NCBI RefSeq assembly: GCF_051622035.1
Contig: NC_135355.1
Location: 34,515,986-34,579,985 of the forward strand
DNA: 64,000 bases
Direction: 5' to 3'
From: Arctopsyche grandis
Lineage: Eukaryota > Arthropoda > Insecta > Trichoptera > Hydropsychidae
Shown: positions 23,367 through 35,400 of the stretch, one piece after another
Layout: every line of letters begins with the position of its first letter
Numbering within the stretch: the first letter of the stretch is position 1
Program-made: the position numbers and the translations under genes
Notes under the pieces: model-generated
The model's database searches: none
The model's input: only the letters and a program-made list of their open reading frames with translations
Told to the model about the DNA's origin: nothing

Positions 23367-23596
23367 CAGTGCCGGTTTTAGGGGGGGGCTGCGTCGGGGC
23401 GCTTTAAAATTTAAAATTAGGGTGCCAAAGACCCTAAAAAATTTTAGATCAGAATGCAAAAGGCGAAACTTAAATTGATTATTTTAAATTGAAACTTATC
23501 TCCGGTCTACAATGTCACAAAATAATTTGTCACAATTTTCTAGGGGCGCTTAGAAAAAATTGCCCGAGGGCGCCATAGGGTGTAAGTCCCGCACTG
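23367..23596. mobile_element. hAT miniature element with exact empty site in unit B
   Basis: The left end is CAGTGCCGGTTTTAGG and the right end, inverted, CAGTGCGGGACTTAC. The 8-bp duplication ATTAGAAT lies at 23359-23366 and 23597-23604. The paralogous locus in unit B (about 37050-37070) reads through ATTAGAAT once, the undisturbed target. A longer relative is at 61645-62100. Confidence 0.9.
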
Positions 23597-23625
23597 ATTA
23601 GAATGTTCAGTTCAAGTATCTTATT

Positions 23626-23740
23626 ACTAGTCACCGGAGCCTGAGGGGGCCGTGTATTGTTCAAAGGTTGTAAATGCATTGTTAAAGGATTGCCGAACAA
23701 TGAATAGCACTGTGACTATCCTACCTCTACTTATTACATA
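23626..23740 (-). mobile_element. SINE fragment (type 2 body)
   Basis: This is the reverse complement of part of the SINE at 1996-2390 (GTGACTATCCTACCTCTA and TTGTAAATGCATTGTTAAAG). It is absent from unit B at the matching place, so it also came after the duplication. Confidence 0.6.
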
Positions 23741-23874
23741 TTTCGTTTTACTATAATATTCCCGGCGTTGCCTGGTATATTATATTATAGTAACATGAAA
23801 TAATATTGTATGTAAACAATCAAATTGTGTCCATTTTATGTATTGTATAATAATTTTGAGTATACATATGTACT

Positions 23875-24060
23875 GTTGCGTAGGGGTGGGTTCAGGATCC
23901 AAATGAAAGGTCAAAGTTGGTTCACAGTATTTATTCAATGATTAAGGAGGTCCAAGGACAAGTTGACCATCACAGCTTCCCCGATCCAATAATGTGTCTA
24001 TTTTGTAGGCACGCAGGTCTACCTTGGCGAGTCACACGCACTCACCCCGGCTTTGAGAAT
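23875..24060 (-). mobile_element. Gypsy-like LTR fragment (unit A)
   Basis: It starts TGTTGCGTAGGGGTGGG, the inverted end of the solo LTRs at 2467 and 15734, and continues for about 180 bp. The same piece is at 37228-37430, so it was present before units A and B split. A fossil, not whole. Confidence 0.5.
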
Positions 24061-24084
24061 TATAGCCGGCACTTACTGAGTCCC

Positions 24085-25455
24085 TTTTAGCTTAATCTTA
24101 AACTGCAGAAAGTGCAGAATAGAGCAATGCGTGCAATTTTAAATGTGAGGAAACGTAAGAATGTAAGAAGTATGTAAAATGAATTGAAATGGTTAGACAT
24201 TATAAATTGTCTTATGGTGCTTACGGACTAAACCAACGACGATTTTGGGCCAACTTTTTAACCAGCAGTAGCGTACAAAATATCGAAATAAAAATTAAAT
24301 TTTAAAATTGAAATTAAATATCAAAATCAAGCTAAAGAGCGAGATTGAGCTAAAATTAGATCATCGTTGATGTTTTGAATTACAACAGTGTTTTGAATTA
24401 CGACGATACCGCATTTAAAACCAGAGAAATATTATCATTTCTCTGCGTACGAGCGAAAAAAAATATTGTTAAAGTCGTCACGAGATGTTACTGTATTTCC
24501 ACGTGGATGATCGATAAAAAAAAACAATTCATAAAAAAACGCGGTGTCGGATGTCGGTGATTTGTCAAAGGGTTTTTTTCTTTCGTCGAAATAAAATTTA
24601 TAATCACACATTATCCGATAAATTTTACCTCTGAAATGATTTAATTACTTGATTTATTTCGACGAGAGAAACAATTGAAGAATAAAAAATCCGTTTGATG
24701 TGACCGACAACACCCCGGGTTAGCAAAAATCGTTGGATCACCCATACTAATACATGATATATTCTCAGTAACTGCGCATTACGGGGAAGTAAAAATAATA
24801 ATTCTTTGATTTTTTTTCGATCTTAGTGCGAATCTTCGTAAGTCAAAATATCTTCGACAAACAAAAGTCGAGGATTACCTGTATGTGATTGTTGATGATC
24901 TAATTTTGTTCTGTTTTAACTTTCAATATTTAATTTTAATTTTCATATAATGATTATAATTTTATTTTGATACTTGAATTGAATTTTAATATAATAATAA
25001 TAGTTTTAATTTTGATATTTAATTTCAATTTTTAAATTTAATTTTTATTTCGATATTTTGTACGCTACTGGTTTTAAAAGTTGGCCTGTGGGCCGTTCGT
25101 TGGCTTGGTGCGTACGCACCATTAAAGTAAGCACTTTAAAGTTTATATATAAGCTAGATAAGAATCTATTACCCAAATATTTTAATGATCATTTAGTTAG
25201 GAATAGAGATATACATTATTATAAAACGAGAAATAGGAATAAATTAATTATAGGTAGAGTTAAGAAAGCTAAAACTGCAGGAGGTGTTTTTCACAGAGGT
25301 GTTCAAATGTATAATGCCCTTCCTGAAGGCATTAGAAGTTCTAATAACATTGATGCTTTCTTGAAGGGTGTTAATGGATACCTTTGTCGAAGATGATTTA
25401 TAATTTTTTTGTTAATTTATGTTCTGTGTATTAGCAGTTTGCTATATAAATAAAT
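24085..25455 (+). mobile_element. LINE 3' fragment split by a foldback element
   Basis: 24085-24214 encodes a reverse-transcriptase thumb-like piece (LQKVQNRAMRAIL). 25122-25396 encodes the usual C-terminal tail of Jockey/CR1-type elements (LPKYFNDHLVRNRD, GVFHRGVQMYNALPEGI) up to a stop, followed by a 3' UTR and an AAATA tail. The two pieces were one sequence before insertion of the element at 24215-25121. The 5' remainder is missing. Confidence 0.7.
24215..25121. mobile_element. Long-armed TIR element inside the LINE
   Basis: The inverted ends are TGGTGCTTACGG against TGGTGCGTACGC, and a long second matching stretch, GTAGCGTACAAAATATCGAA, lies about 50 bp inside each end. The flanks repeat TTA (24212-24214, 25122-25124), a 3-bp duplication as made by PIF/Harbinger-type elements. 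No transposase frame is present, so it is a non-autonomous copy. Confidence 0.7.
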
Positions 25456-25806
25456 AAATAAATAATCCGGGGGGTCTCTATTGTTCACCCCCGAATGCAC
25501 TTAGACAGCGGATCATTGATGTATAATACACATAGATGGGCCCTGACGTGTGATTTTGATCGGAGATCTTGTCTTCACTAACTGAGAGGTGCGGGGGTTT
25601 AACTAGCGGGGAAGTAGGGTTTTTTCCCTACGATGCAGCGGTACCTACCTATGTATGTACCTACTAAGAGAAACTGTGTATTTTGCATGCGCCAAAAGGG
25701 AGACCAGTATAACACGTGAGGGCGGATCTAGTGTATTATACATCAATGCAGCGGATACTCTCTCCTGTGTTCCCATGTTACAATACATTGCTTTTTTTTG
25801 TTTCAG

Positions 25807-26374
25807 CACCGAACATCTTTTTCACGCACATGCTTGGGTGATAGTTCACTGTATGCATCAGCACCAACTTATCCTCTCATTCGACCTAGACAAGTAAATT
25901 TATTAAATAAAAGTTATGGTGTATGATTATGATTTCTTTGTTTTAAATGGTGAATTTATGACTTTTCAGAATTCAGTGTTCGTCGGTAGTACGATGACGA
26001 TGGCTTTTGCTCCGGGGAACGCTCCACGAAAAACGAAGTCAGCAATAGATATCCAGTCTCTTGTTCTAGCGGAGGCTATATCTGAGGAGCGGGAGTATCC
26101 TCGCTCGTATTCCAGATCTCATTCACCGACAGCCGGATTCGTACCTGGAAACTCTTTGGGAAAGCCGTGCACAGGACTGGTTCCATCTCACATTCACAGC
26201 TATTCGCCAAACTTATCCAGTGTAAGAGGCAATTCGTTGGGAGGATTCAGTACTCCGGGCAGGCTCGGGTTGTGCTCAGGTGCTGCTTCGACTGGTCGAC
26301 TTCACCGTAACTCCATATGCGTTGAAAGACCAAGCACAAGTCGTGCAAACTATCTCACGGTTACTAATGTTTAA
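25807..26374 (+). CDS. Single-pass membrane protein gene, last two exons
   Basis: Exon 25807-25893 (29 codons, HRTSFSRTCLGDSSLYASAP...IRPRQ) is bounded by a TTTGTTTCAG acceptor and a GTAAAT donor. A 76-bp intron leads to the terminal exon 25970-26374, which starts NSVFVGSTMTMAF and ends YLTVTNV and a TAA. Both are in phase 0, matching the donor phase at 6462. The tail is Ser/Pro/Gly-rich with basic patches (PRKTKSAIDIQSLVL) and no known catalytic domain, consistent with a cytoplasmic signalling or scaffold tail. The link to the exons at 6194-6462 rests on phase, strand and character of the tail; I do not recognise the gene. The 3' UTR runs into a TTAA-type element at 26567. Confidence 0.65.
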
Positions 26375-26566
26375 CAACAATGACATTTTCTCTGTCCTAT
26401 ATTATGCTTCATTTGACCAATTGTATGAAAACATTTCTTATTGTAATCTAAACATTTTAAAATGTTCCTTTTTTACATTATTGATAGTGCATGTCAAATT
26501 ATATACAAACCTACCGAATGAATTATTCAATTACGAAATCGTAGTAAATTAGAAATATAGTTTTAA

Positions 26567-27672
26567 GGGGGTATTCTAGTATAGAGGCATGAATTTTAGG
26601 GGTCTACGTGACGAGACAGAATGTTAAATTACAGAAAACACAAATATCGGAAGGCAAAGATCGAAAATCGAAAGATCTTAAGTCGAAAGATCAAAAAACA
26701 ATTATGCATGGTAAACGGTACATACTCACTTAATTTGCGCGAGCAGGATACAACACGAAAAAGAGGAACAGGCTTTTCCTCCCGTATTAATGTGCGCGCG
26801 CAGAATACAGGAGGAAAATTATGTTCCTCTTAATCCTATTGTATCCTGCTCGCGCAAATTAAGTGAGTATGTACCGTTTACCATGCATCATTTTTTTTTT
26901 TGATCTTTCGACTTAAGATCTTTCGATTTTCGATCTTTGCCTTCCGATATTTGTGTTTTCTGTAATTTAACATTCTGTCTCGTCACGGAGACCGGAATTT
27001 TAGGTATTTTTTCAGGTGCAATAAAAAAAACAAAAAATATTTTTAGGAGCCATTATTTTACCAAATATTTATTAATGTTTTAAGAATACATAGAAAAATA
27101 AATCAAAGGAAAAAATTCAAAATTCAAAAAGTTACAGGCTGATGAAGTGAGGGGCTCAAAAAAATGGTGCGCCCTGGTTGACACGATTCCAACCCCCCTA
27201 GTAATCCAAAATCAAAAAAGCAAATTAATTCTTAATCCAAACAAATGTTGCTATGGCATGAACTACGGAAAAGGCAAACCAAAAATTTTTGCTGTTTGAA
27301 ATAAAAAGTCTATTTTTTACCAGTTTTTTTGACTTTTCCGAATTTTTTAAAAATAGTAAAAAATATAATTTTGTCATAGTTCTAGTTCATACGATAGAGG
27401 AATGTATAGAGAAGGCTCACATCAAATTTCAAGTAAATTGGTTCAGTAGAACTTGAGATATCATGTCAACCGTCTCGAAAAAAGTAGTTTCGAGAAAAAC
27501 GCGTTTAAAGTTTCGGGTTAGCTTACGTGCCGGTCAGATGTAACGTCACTAAAGCAGCTATATCTCCGAAAATAATTTGAATTTTGAAAAATCCTCTTAA
27601 GGACATAATCTTAAAGGTTTAAGCTTTTGAAATAAGAAAGAAAAAAATCTATTTCTAGACTAGAATACCCCC
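26567..27672. mobile_element. TTAA-flanked (piggyBac-type) non-autonomous element
   Basis: The ends GGGGGTATTCTAGT and its inverse ACTAGAATACCCCC are flanked by TTAA at 26563-26566 and 27673-27676, the target signature of piggyBac elements. No transposase is seen. It lies just downstream of the membrane-protein stop codon, probably within its 3' UTR. It contains the foldback at 26601-26994. Confidence 0.75.
26601..26994. mobile_element. Foldback element with about 100-bp perfect arms
   Basis: The arms begin GGTCTACGTGACGAGACAGA and its inverse and pair almost without error through CAAATATCGGAAGGCAAAG. A central region holds the TGTATCCTGCTCGCGCAAAT hairpin shared with hAT elements at 7.1 and 45.1 kb. 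The flanks repeat GAATTTTAGG (26591-26600, 26995-27004), a 9-10-bp duplication as in Mutator-like elements. A diverged second copy is at about 45035-45440. Confidence 0.8.
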
Positions 27673-28880
27673 TTAATATATTTATGACAAAAAGGCAGAA
27701 AATATTTTTTAGTAAAAAAAAATGTATTTATAAATTGATATTGATATATAAATGAATTATAGTTATTTTAAAATATTTGACAAAAATACTAAATATTTAT
27801 TAAATAAATAGAGCAAACTCTTTACTATAGGAAATGTTTGAAGTGGAAGAATAAATAAGTGAGATACTTTTGAACACTCTTCATATTGACTGGTTAATGC
27901 GGTCAATGATTAAAATAACATATATAATATATATAAATCCTCTTCATTCATTATAATATACATTTATAAATAATGTAGTTGGTTTTGATCTAATTTGAAC
28001 AGTTTTTAATAACTTGATAATGAAATTTTACATACATAATATTATACTTAACTGACCGAAATCAATAAATGAACAGTTTCGCAAAATTTGACATATTTCG
28101 AGAGAGAATTAATATCTTAAGTATTACCCTTAGTATATTATATTATATTAAAAAATAAATAGCTGATTTGATATTAATGAATGTACCTATACGGAAAATT
28201 AAATATAAAAATCTAAATATTGCATTAAAATGCCCTGCAAAGTATTATATATTATAATAGTATTCCATTTAATGAATGAGATGGTTTTTTTTGTTTTAAT
28301 GAAAAATGTGAAAATTACAAAGATGAATTGTTTTGATTATTTTTATACTGGAGTATAATGAAGTGAGGTTTTCAGATTATTTAGAACTATCTTTAAGTTC
28401 AGATTAATAAGATATTATTTTATGAAATAACAGTTATTGTGATTCAATTAATTGTGTACTGACCTCCAATATATAATAGTGACTTACGCATTTATTGTTT
28501 ATAATTATTAACTTTATAGTTTGAATATTTAAAAAATATATTTATGTTATTAATGCTATATACATATTTTTAATGAGTGAAATTACATTCAAAAAATGTA
28601 TTTAAAGCAACAGATTACTTAATTGATAAATGTAATTGAATGGTTCTAGGGTTTTTCTCTTTTAAAACCAGCTTTAAAGTGTCAAATGATTAAGACAATT
28701 ATATTTATATTCATCGTTATCAATTCTGTTTAAGTTAATATTTGCTAAAAAACCTTCAATTGAAATAAAATTAAAAAAATGTATTTTACAATGTTTCAGC
28801 GACGATATACGGATTCTGTAATAGGAATATCCTCATTGTATAATGTATTAGATATTCTTTTATGTATATTATGTGTTACT
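27673..28880. other. AT-rich intergenic stretch, nothing recognised
   Basis: Very AT-rich, with no gene found. It lies between the TTAA element and the spacer repeat. Confidence 0.35.
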
Positions 28881-29640
28881 TATCATCCATGTATTATAGT
28901 TATGTTACTTTCCGTATTTATTTACACGTGACGGCTATAATATTTTTATGATAAAAGTTAAGTTATCCTGCCACAGATTAGCTTATAACTTAAAGCACAT
29001 CATTTCATATATTTTGCACGATCAACAATGACATGCAACTTTAAAAGAGGCAATGAAATGCAACTTTAAAAGATACAGTGGTATGCAACTTTATTTTTTT
29101 TAAGAAAGTAGTATGATTGTTATAAATATTTATATAAAATACTCAAGAAAATGAGATATTTCTTATTTCATATTGCCAATGATATATCATATACGTAAAT
29201 GCTTGAAAATAACTAACTTATCTAAATATCATCTTTAAAAAATTTATGAATATCATTACGCACATATGTAACATGAAATAACATATCGTAATTGATTCAT
29301 ATATCGTAACGATCAAATTTATACCGAAAAATTGCATGTTAAATAGGTATATATACATATATAGTTTTAATATGAAGATTTAAAACAATTTATAAAATTT
29401 TAAGAATTAAACCAAATAAATTTGTACAAAATAAAGAAGTAGAAAACAATTCACAAAATCAGTCTTTCCATGTTAATATAAAAAATCTTGTTTTTATTTA
29501 CGGATATTAATCAAGAACCGATAAAATATTTCTCAAAGTTAGGTACATATTTATGCCCTTTATAATATTAATTTATATGGGAAAGTTAGTTATAGTAATA
29601 ACAAATATGTACCATTATTTAAAACTCTTTATTAATTGAT
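28880..29640. repeat. Spacer sequence repeated near units B and at 57.2 kb
   Basis: 28880-29280 aligns with 37450-37820 (AGTTATCCTGCCACAGATTA and GCCAATGATATATCATATAC), and 29220-29640 aligns with 57200-57620. This non-coding sequence appears to be the upstream neighbourhood of the secreted-protein genes, copied with them. Confidence 0.7.
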
Positions 29641-30519
29641 TAATACATATAATATATATACATATGTATGTAGCTGGATGTTCACACAAAAGATGTGATA
29701 TACATAGAGGAGTCAAAGTTGTAAAATTAAAATGAAAAAACATTAAATTATCATATAAACTGTCCATGTGCCACATCATGCAATATAAAAATATATATAT
29801 TATGTATAAATATATTCTTTAAAAAGTGTTTAATTATATTTATGTATATTCAACAGAATAACGAATATAGATTATGTGTATGGTGCGTAATCCGTCCCAT
29901 TAAAATATGTTTTAATACAAAAAAATCTCAGTTAATATTTACATACGTATATTTCAAATATAAATAAAAGCAATTAAATCGAACAGCCATTACATGATCT
30001 TATCAAATATCTGTATCATATCTTCACTATTCAATTTGAGTAGAAATAAATGAATAAAAACGAATAAATGAATAATAAATCATACAAAAGTATTCGTGTG
30101 GTTTCATTTGAATAATGATTCTAAAAGGATAAAAGCTTTAGGATTAAAAGCTCGATATTTTATATGCAGCAGGAAATTTGTAGCTAGAGTTCTTCATAAT
30201 TTGATGTAAATTATGAGTGGAATTTTGATCCCCCTTCCATTTGGGCCTCGCAGAGATGTTTTGTATTTACGGTTGGTTCTTATATGTATATACATATGTA
30301 TGTATATTAATGCTCACTTTGGATGCAAGCCATTCCTTACTATGTATTCTGTTTATTTGATATTATTTATTGTATATTTTTACTTTATTTTTATGTATTA
30401 TTTTTGTTTTGTATTTTTTTTTTTTTCATTTTCCTACATATGTACATGGCTGGGGCTTTTGCGCGGCCCTGGGAAAAAGTTATAAGCTGGGCCCCTACCT
30501 CTCAAAACAAATTTATATT

Positions 30520-30528
<9 letters not shown>
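29640..30528. other. AT-rich intergenic stretch
   Basis: No gene recognised. A G+C-richer bit at 30440-30510 (GGGGCTTTTGCGCGGCCCTG) looks like an element fragment. Confidence 0.35.

Positions 30529-30598
<70 letters not shown>
30529..30598. repeat. (TA)n microsatellite
   Basis: A TA run that ends exactly where the inverted-repeat arm starts. The other arm likewise abuts a TA run at 41786-41877. Confidence 0.95.
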
Positions 30599-30602
<4 letters not shown>

Positions 30603-31367
30603 CGCTGTATTTTGTGAGGCTGAAGAACACATGTTTAAATCACCTAAATTAAATATTTTATCTCGTTATCTCGTTAATTTTTATGTTATTGAACTGCTAT
30701 GTTTTATAATCATGATAAAAAAGTGCAAATCATTAATATGTAATTAAAATAGCATTCAATAATTATTTCACATCAAAAGGAGCAAAGAGCACTTCTTATT
30801 TTTTATGATCAAACTAGTAAATTGAAGATTAAATACTATACACAAGCATTCGCTTGTGTTAAACAGTTTGGGTAATCTAGAATCGTTTAATCTTAAACCA
30901 GATTATTTCAAAATACAGTTATCATCGTGTTTTTATTTTTGTTCAATTTATATAATTTCAGAATTATCTTATCTACATTTTATCTTAGATGAATGAGATG
31001 CTACATACATATATATATTCAAAAGATTTAAGCGGTTTTGTTGTATTTGCTGACATATACTCATTATGAAGAGCACTTTTATTATACTTTTGGCAACATT
31101 GGCTTTTGCCAACGCAAATACTTGTAAGTTTAATTAAAATTATTATATATATCAATCATTACAAATGCAGGGCCGCGACTACCATATTCAGGGGCGTCAT
31201 TTGGGGGGGGGGGAGAATCAGCCCCCCTAGATTTGAACAGGATTATCCACGTTATTTAATGTAATATTATTTCCTGTTCAGAACTAAACGTTTTAATTTT
31301 CTATCTGTTTTTCTAAGGTTTTTTTTTATTTTATTAATATGATTTATACAAATGTTGATAAAATTAT
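30599..31367 (+). repeat. Inverted duplication, left arm
   Basis: It matches 41021-41786 in reverse complement over about 770 bp, ending at TTGATAAAATTA. The arm carries the first exon of gene C, its upstream region, and a GGGGCGTCATTTGGGGGG element. The spacer between the arms is about 9.65 kb and includes all of gene B. Confidence 0.9.
31066..31123 (+). pseudogene. Orphan signal-peptide exon (inverted copy of gene C exon 1)
   Basis: It encodes MKSTFIILLATLAFANANT in one open exon with an intact GTAAGT donor, differing from gene C exon 1 by one residue (L for F). No exons 2-4 follow on the plus strand, so it cannot make the family protein as it stands. Upstream sequence is shared with gene C, so its promoter may have been copied too. 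Confidence 0.8.
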
Positions 31368-31535
31368 TGATGGGATGGGATGTATATATGTTACAGTGAA
31401 AGCATATTTCAAGTGAAAATATATTTTCACCAACTCAACTATTTATTTCGACAGCCGGGAAGGAAGTAAATACTTACCGGCGAGCACTGGCCAACCGATG
31501 GTTTTATGGTTTGCCACAATACAAATATATATATA

Positions 31536-32071
<536 letters not shown>

Positions 32072-32458
32072 GGGGATGAAACGAATGAGACGACTGACAT
32101 GTTGATGCACGTGTTTTTATTATGGCAGCCGAAGACAGAGTGATGATAGCACTCCGAACACGGCCGAGTTGGTCCCAACTCGCAGGATGGTAACCGAAAC
32201 TCAACCATGTCGTAGAGCCGCCACAATATAATACTTCTCAAACTCATTCATCTTAAAGGTGCGGAATTTTTCAAGAAAGTTCTCAGTCGATAAATTGTAC
32301 CTTTTCAACAAGACGAGTAAATTTATAGCGTAAAATACACGAAATAAAACAAACAACTCTCGTCATTATTACAGCTTTATTATCACTTCATAAATACAAT
32401 AAATATATTACACATATATAATTGATTATCTAACTTACAAGAATCCAATACAGTGGTA

Positions 32459-35400
32459 CTATGAAAGTGGTACTACGCTTTCGGTACTTTGGTCGCAAGG
32501 TATAGCCCAAGGTTTTTCTGCGAAATACATGTGAATGGAGATGACTCCATACGTATCAGCATCTTCAGCTAGACACTTTGGTCCAAGTGGAGCAGTTGCT
32601 CTGACACCTTGTGAAGTGACGATGTCATACCAGTTGTAGTCCACGTATTTAGTTTTACCACTGAATTGCCAGCCGACGCCTATAAGGTTTTTTTCTTTGA
32701 CCAATAGGAAAAATGGTTGGAAGTCTTCGCAACTTAAATCTGGAGTCATTTTGTTATAGTAGTGTATACCTATTAAAACCAATTGAGATATATGTTTATA
32801 AAACAATTGAAATGTTTGACTGAGTGCCAAGTAAAAGATTAAAAGATACCCAGGAGATTTTGGTAGTAAGTTAGAAAATAGGATGGGTTGCCCAAAGAAA
32901 ATCTTTAGAAATTTTTCTTACCCATGTTGGGAATACAGTTTTGCCAAGTGTATGTAGTTTTGGATTTGATGGAAGCTTCATCAGTTGGAACTTCCGTGTA
33001 AGAAGTTCCGTTCTTTAACCATAATCCTTCTCCAATAGTTGGAGCTGACGTTCTTCCTCCAGCTGCGATAACAGAAGGAGCTACCAACAAGTAGGTTGAG
33101 GTCCAATATAAAACGCCTTGAATACGTTTCTTTTGGTATACGGGAAATCTGTTGAAGTCATAGGGCACTCCATGTCCTTCAACGTCGCTTGGAGGAATCT
33201 AAGAAAAAAATACGTGAAAGGGTGTCTAGTAGTTGCAACTTCCAGTAATTCTTCTGGAGTTGAGATAATAATAAACACTGGTTCTATCTGGATATTGAGT
33301 AAGAAAAAAGACACTTACAGCAAGTTGCATACCAGCAATGAATCCATTGCCATCATACAACGGACACACTCTAAGGTCTAAACCAGATCGACAAACAGTG
33401 ATAACACCCAGTTCATTACTATCAACCGTCACTCGTACCCAACCATCTGCTAAGGCCTCATTCAGAGTTTTTTGGATTTTCCAAAATGCACTGACATCCA
33501 CTCCGGTGCTAACCGGAGAATACTTCACCCTGAAGTCTAACCATTTAGCTGTAAAGCAAATTAAAAAAAAAATTAGCACATGTCATAAATTTAAGTTTTA
33601 CGGTCTCATTTTTTTTAAAAGTATCAAAAGAACTTATCGGTCTCTCGATTGGCATAAAATTGCACGACACGGGTCATACCGCCCCTTAAAACTAATTCAA
33701 TTTTGGACACCGCCAAATCGTTACCCCAGGTATGTTACGTTTACCAAAAAATCATAATTTAAAAAAAAAAGTACGAGTCGGAGGAAACAATCGGTTTTAG
33801 CCACAAAACATTTTATTTATAATATAATTTAAAATCACGATTTTAATAAAGAAATTATTAAATATAAATTGATTTGAGGATTTACTTCAATAAAATTGGA
33901 GACTTTAGTTGACACATTCCGTAATAGAATTAATTAAATAAAATAAAAAAAGGAATCGGACTCTGCTTGAAATGCTCCGATTCTACGACTCCGATTCTGA
34001 CTCCACGGTCCTGCTACTATCTATGATTTTATATATGTAAGTAATAATGCAATTTATGTAGGATGTAAATATTGATTTGTCAAATATACCATGATATCGT
34101 GTTAAACTTTTTTTTATATATGTATGTGAGTTTCCATTGAAGTTGATGAATGCGTTAGTTTCGAAAGAGACTTTATAACTATGTAAGTATGTAATGTTGG
34201 TTGGTAACATCGAAAGCAAATCAAAGTTTTTATGACGACGATTCGATATGATTTCGATTCGATATATATTTTTTGCGATTCAAATAAATTTAATAAAAAA
34301 ACAAATGAATATTTACTGTTTATATTACAAATACTGAGCGAAGCCGGGTAAAGCAATTAATATAATATAAATTGGTTTTCATAGAATATTAAAAAATAAA
34401 ACATTTTAACGACATTAAAGTTACTTATTTCAATACAATACAATCTTTTTACATAAATAGTTACAATATACGTCACCATCTAATCTACAATGTATCTAAT
34501 TTAAATATTTACAACACCATCTAATTTAACAATTTGCAACAACAATTTCTAATCTACAACACCATCTAATTTAACAATTTGCACGTCACCATCTAATCTA
34601 CAATGATACTGTATATATAGGTTAATTTCAATTCAATGTAAGTAACCTATCATTAACAAGATTATCAAGTCATTATAGATTGACGATTAAGTAATCTGTA
34701 GTGTCATAAATAAAGGGAGGGGGGAATTTTATCGTGATATTTAATTTTTTTGAAGTTATATTGTGTTGATTCTTCATATGTTAAATATAATAAATTTATG
34801 TTTTTGTTAAATATAATAAATATATGGGCAACGCTATAATTTTTGACTAATATGTATATGTATGTACATGCATATATGTATGTATGTATGTACATATAGT
34901 TATTTGAATACTTCAACTAAAACATTTAACTAACGGCAATACAATATTATATAATATTAATTAGTAGTGAACAGGAACACCTTTAAGGGGAAAAAATGTT
35001 CTTGGTAATGTCACTAGCTTATTTTCTAACTTTAAAATCCATGTGATCAATTAAACTGAGCAACAAAAAATTCGAGTGTGACCAACCCATGGCTTTATCT
35101 ATGTATTTAAGGAATATAAGAAAGTCACAAAACAAAATTCTATATTGAACCGTACAGACACATTCACACATTCCGGCAGCATTATGAAATGCTAATAGCA
35201 TTTTCGATACAAATTGACCGCAAATGTATGGAAACTTGCACAAGACAAAAATTCTACTCCCGGTTGTAGGATTTTATTTTAAATAGTGTTTTAAAAAAAA
35301 AATACTACTTCCGGTTTACGAATTATGACCAAAACCTTATCAGCTCTAAGTTAGTACATAAAGAATACAAATATAAATTTTCAGCTTAATACGTTCAGAG

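Larger units (their letters stand above)
17500..24060 (-). repeat. Segmental duplication unit A
   Basis: This unit aligns with 32236-37430 in the same orientation, from ACTTCTCAAACTCATTCATC at the left to an LTR fragment ending CACTCACCCCGG at the right. It contains gene copy A. It is longer than unit B because of later insertions in intron 1 (19515-22460, itself a duplicated block with a Helitron), a hAT element at 23367-23596 and a SINE piece at 23626-23740. Confidence 0.85.
6463..25806 (+). other. 19.3-kb repeat-filled intron of the membrane-protein gene
   Basis: Donor GTATGT at 6463 and acceptor TTTTTTTTGTTTCAG ending at 25806 bound it, both phase 0. It contains most of the SINEs, several Helitron ends, a solo LTR, hAT elements, the duplicated block and the whole of secreted-protein gene copy A on the opposite strand. 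Further small exons of the outer gene inside this interval cannot be excluded. Confidence 0.5.
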
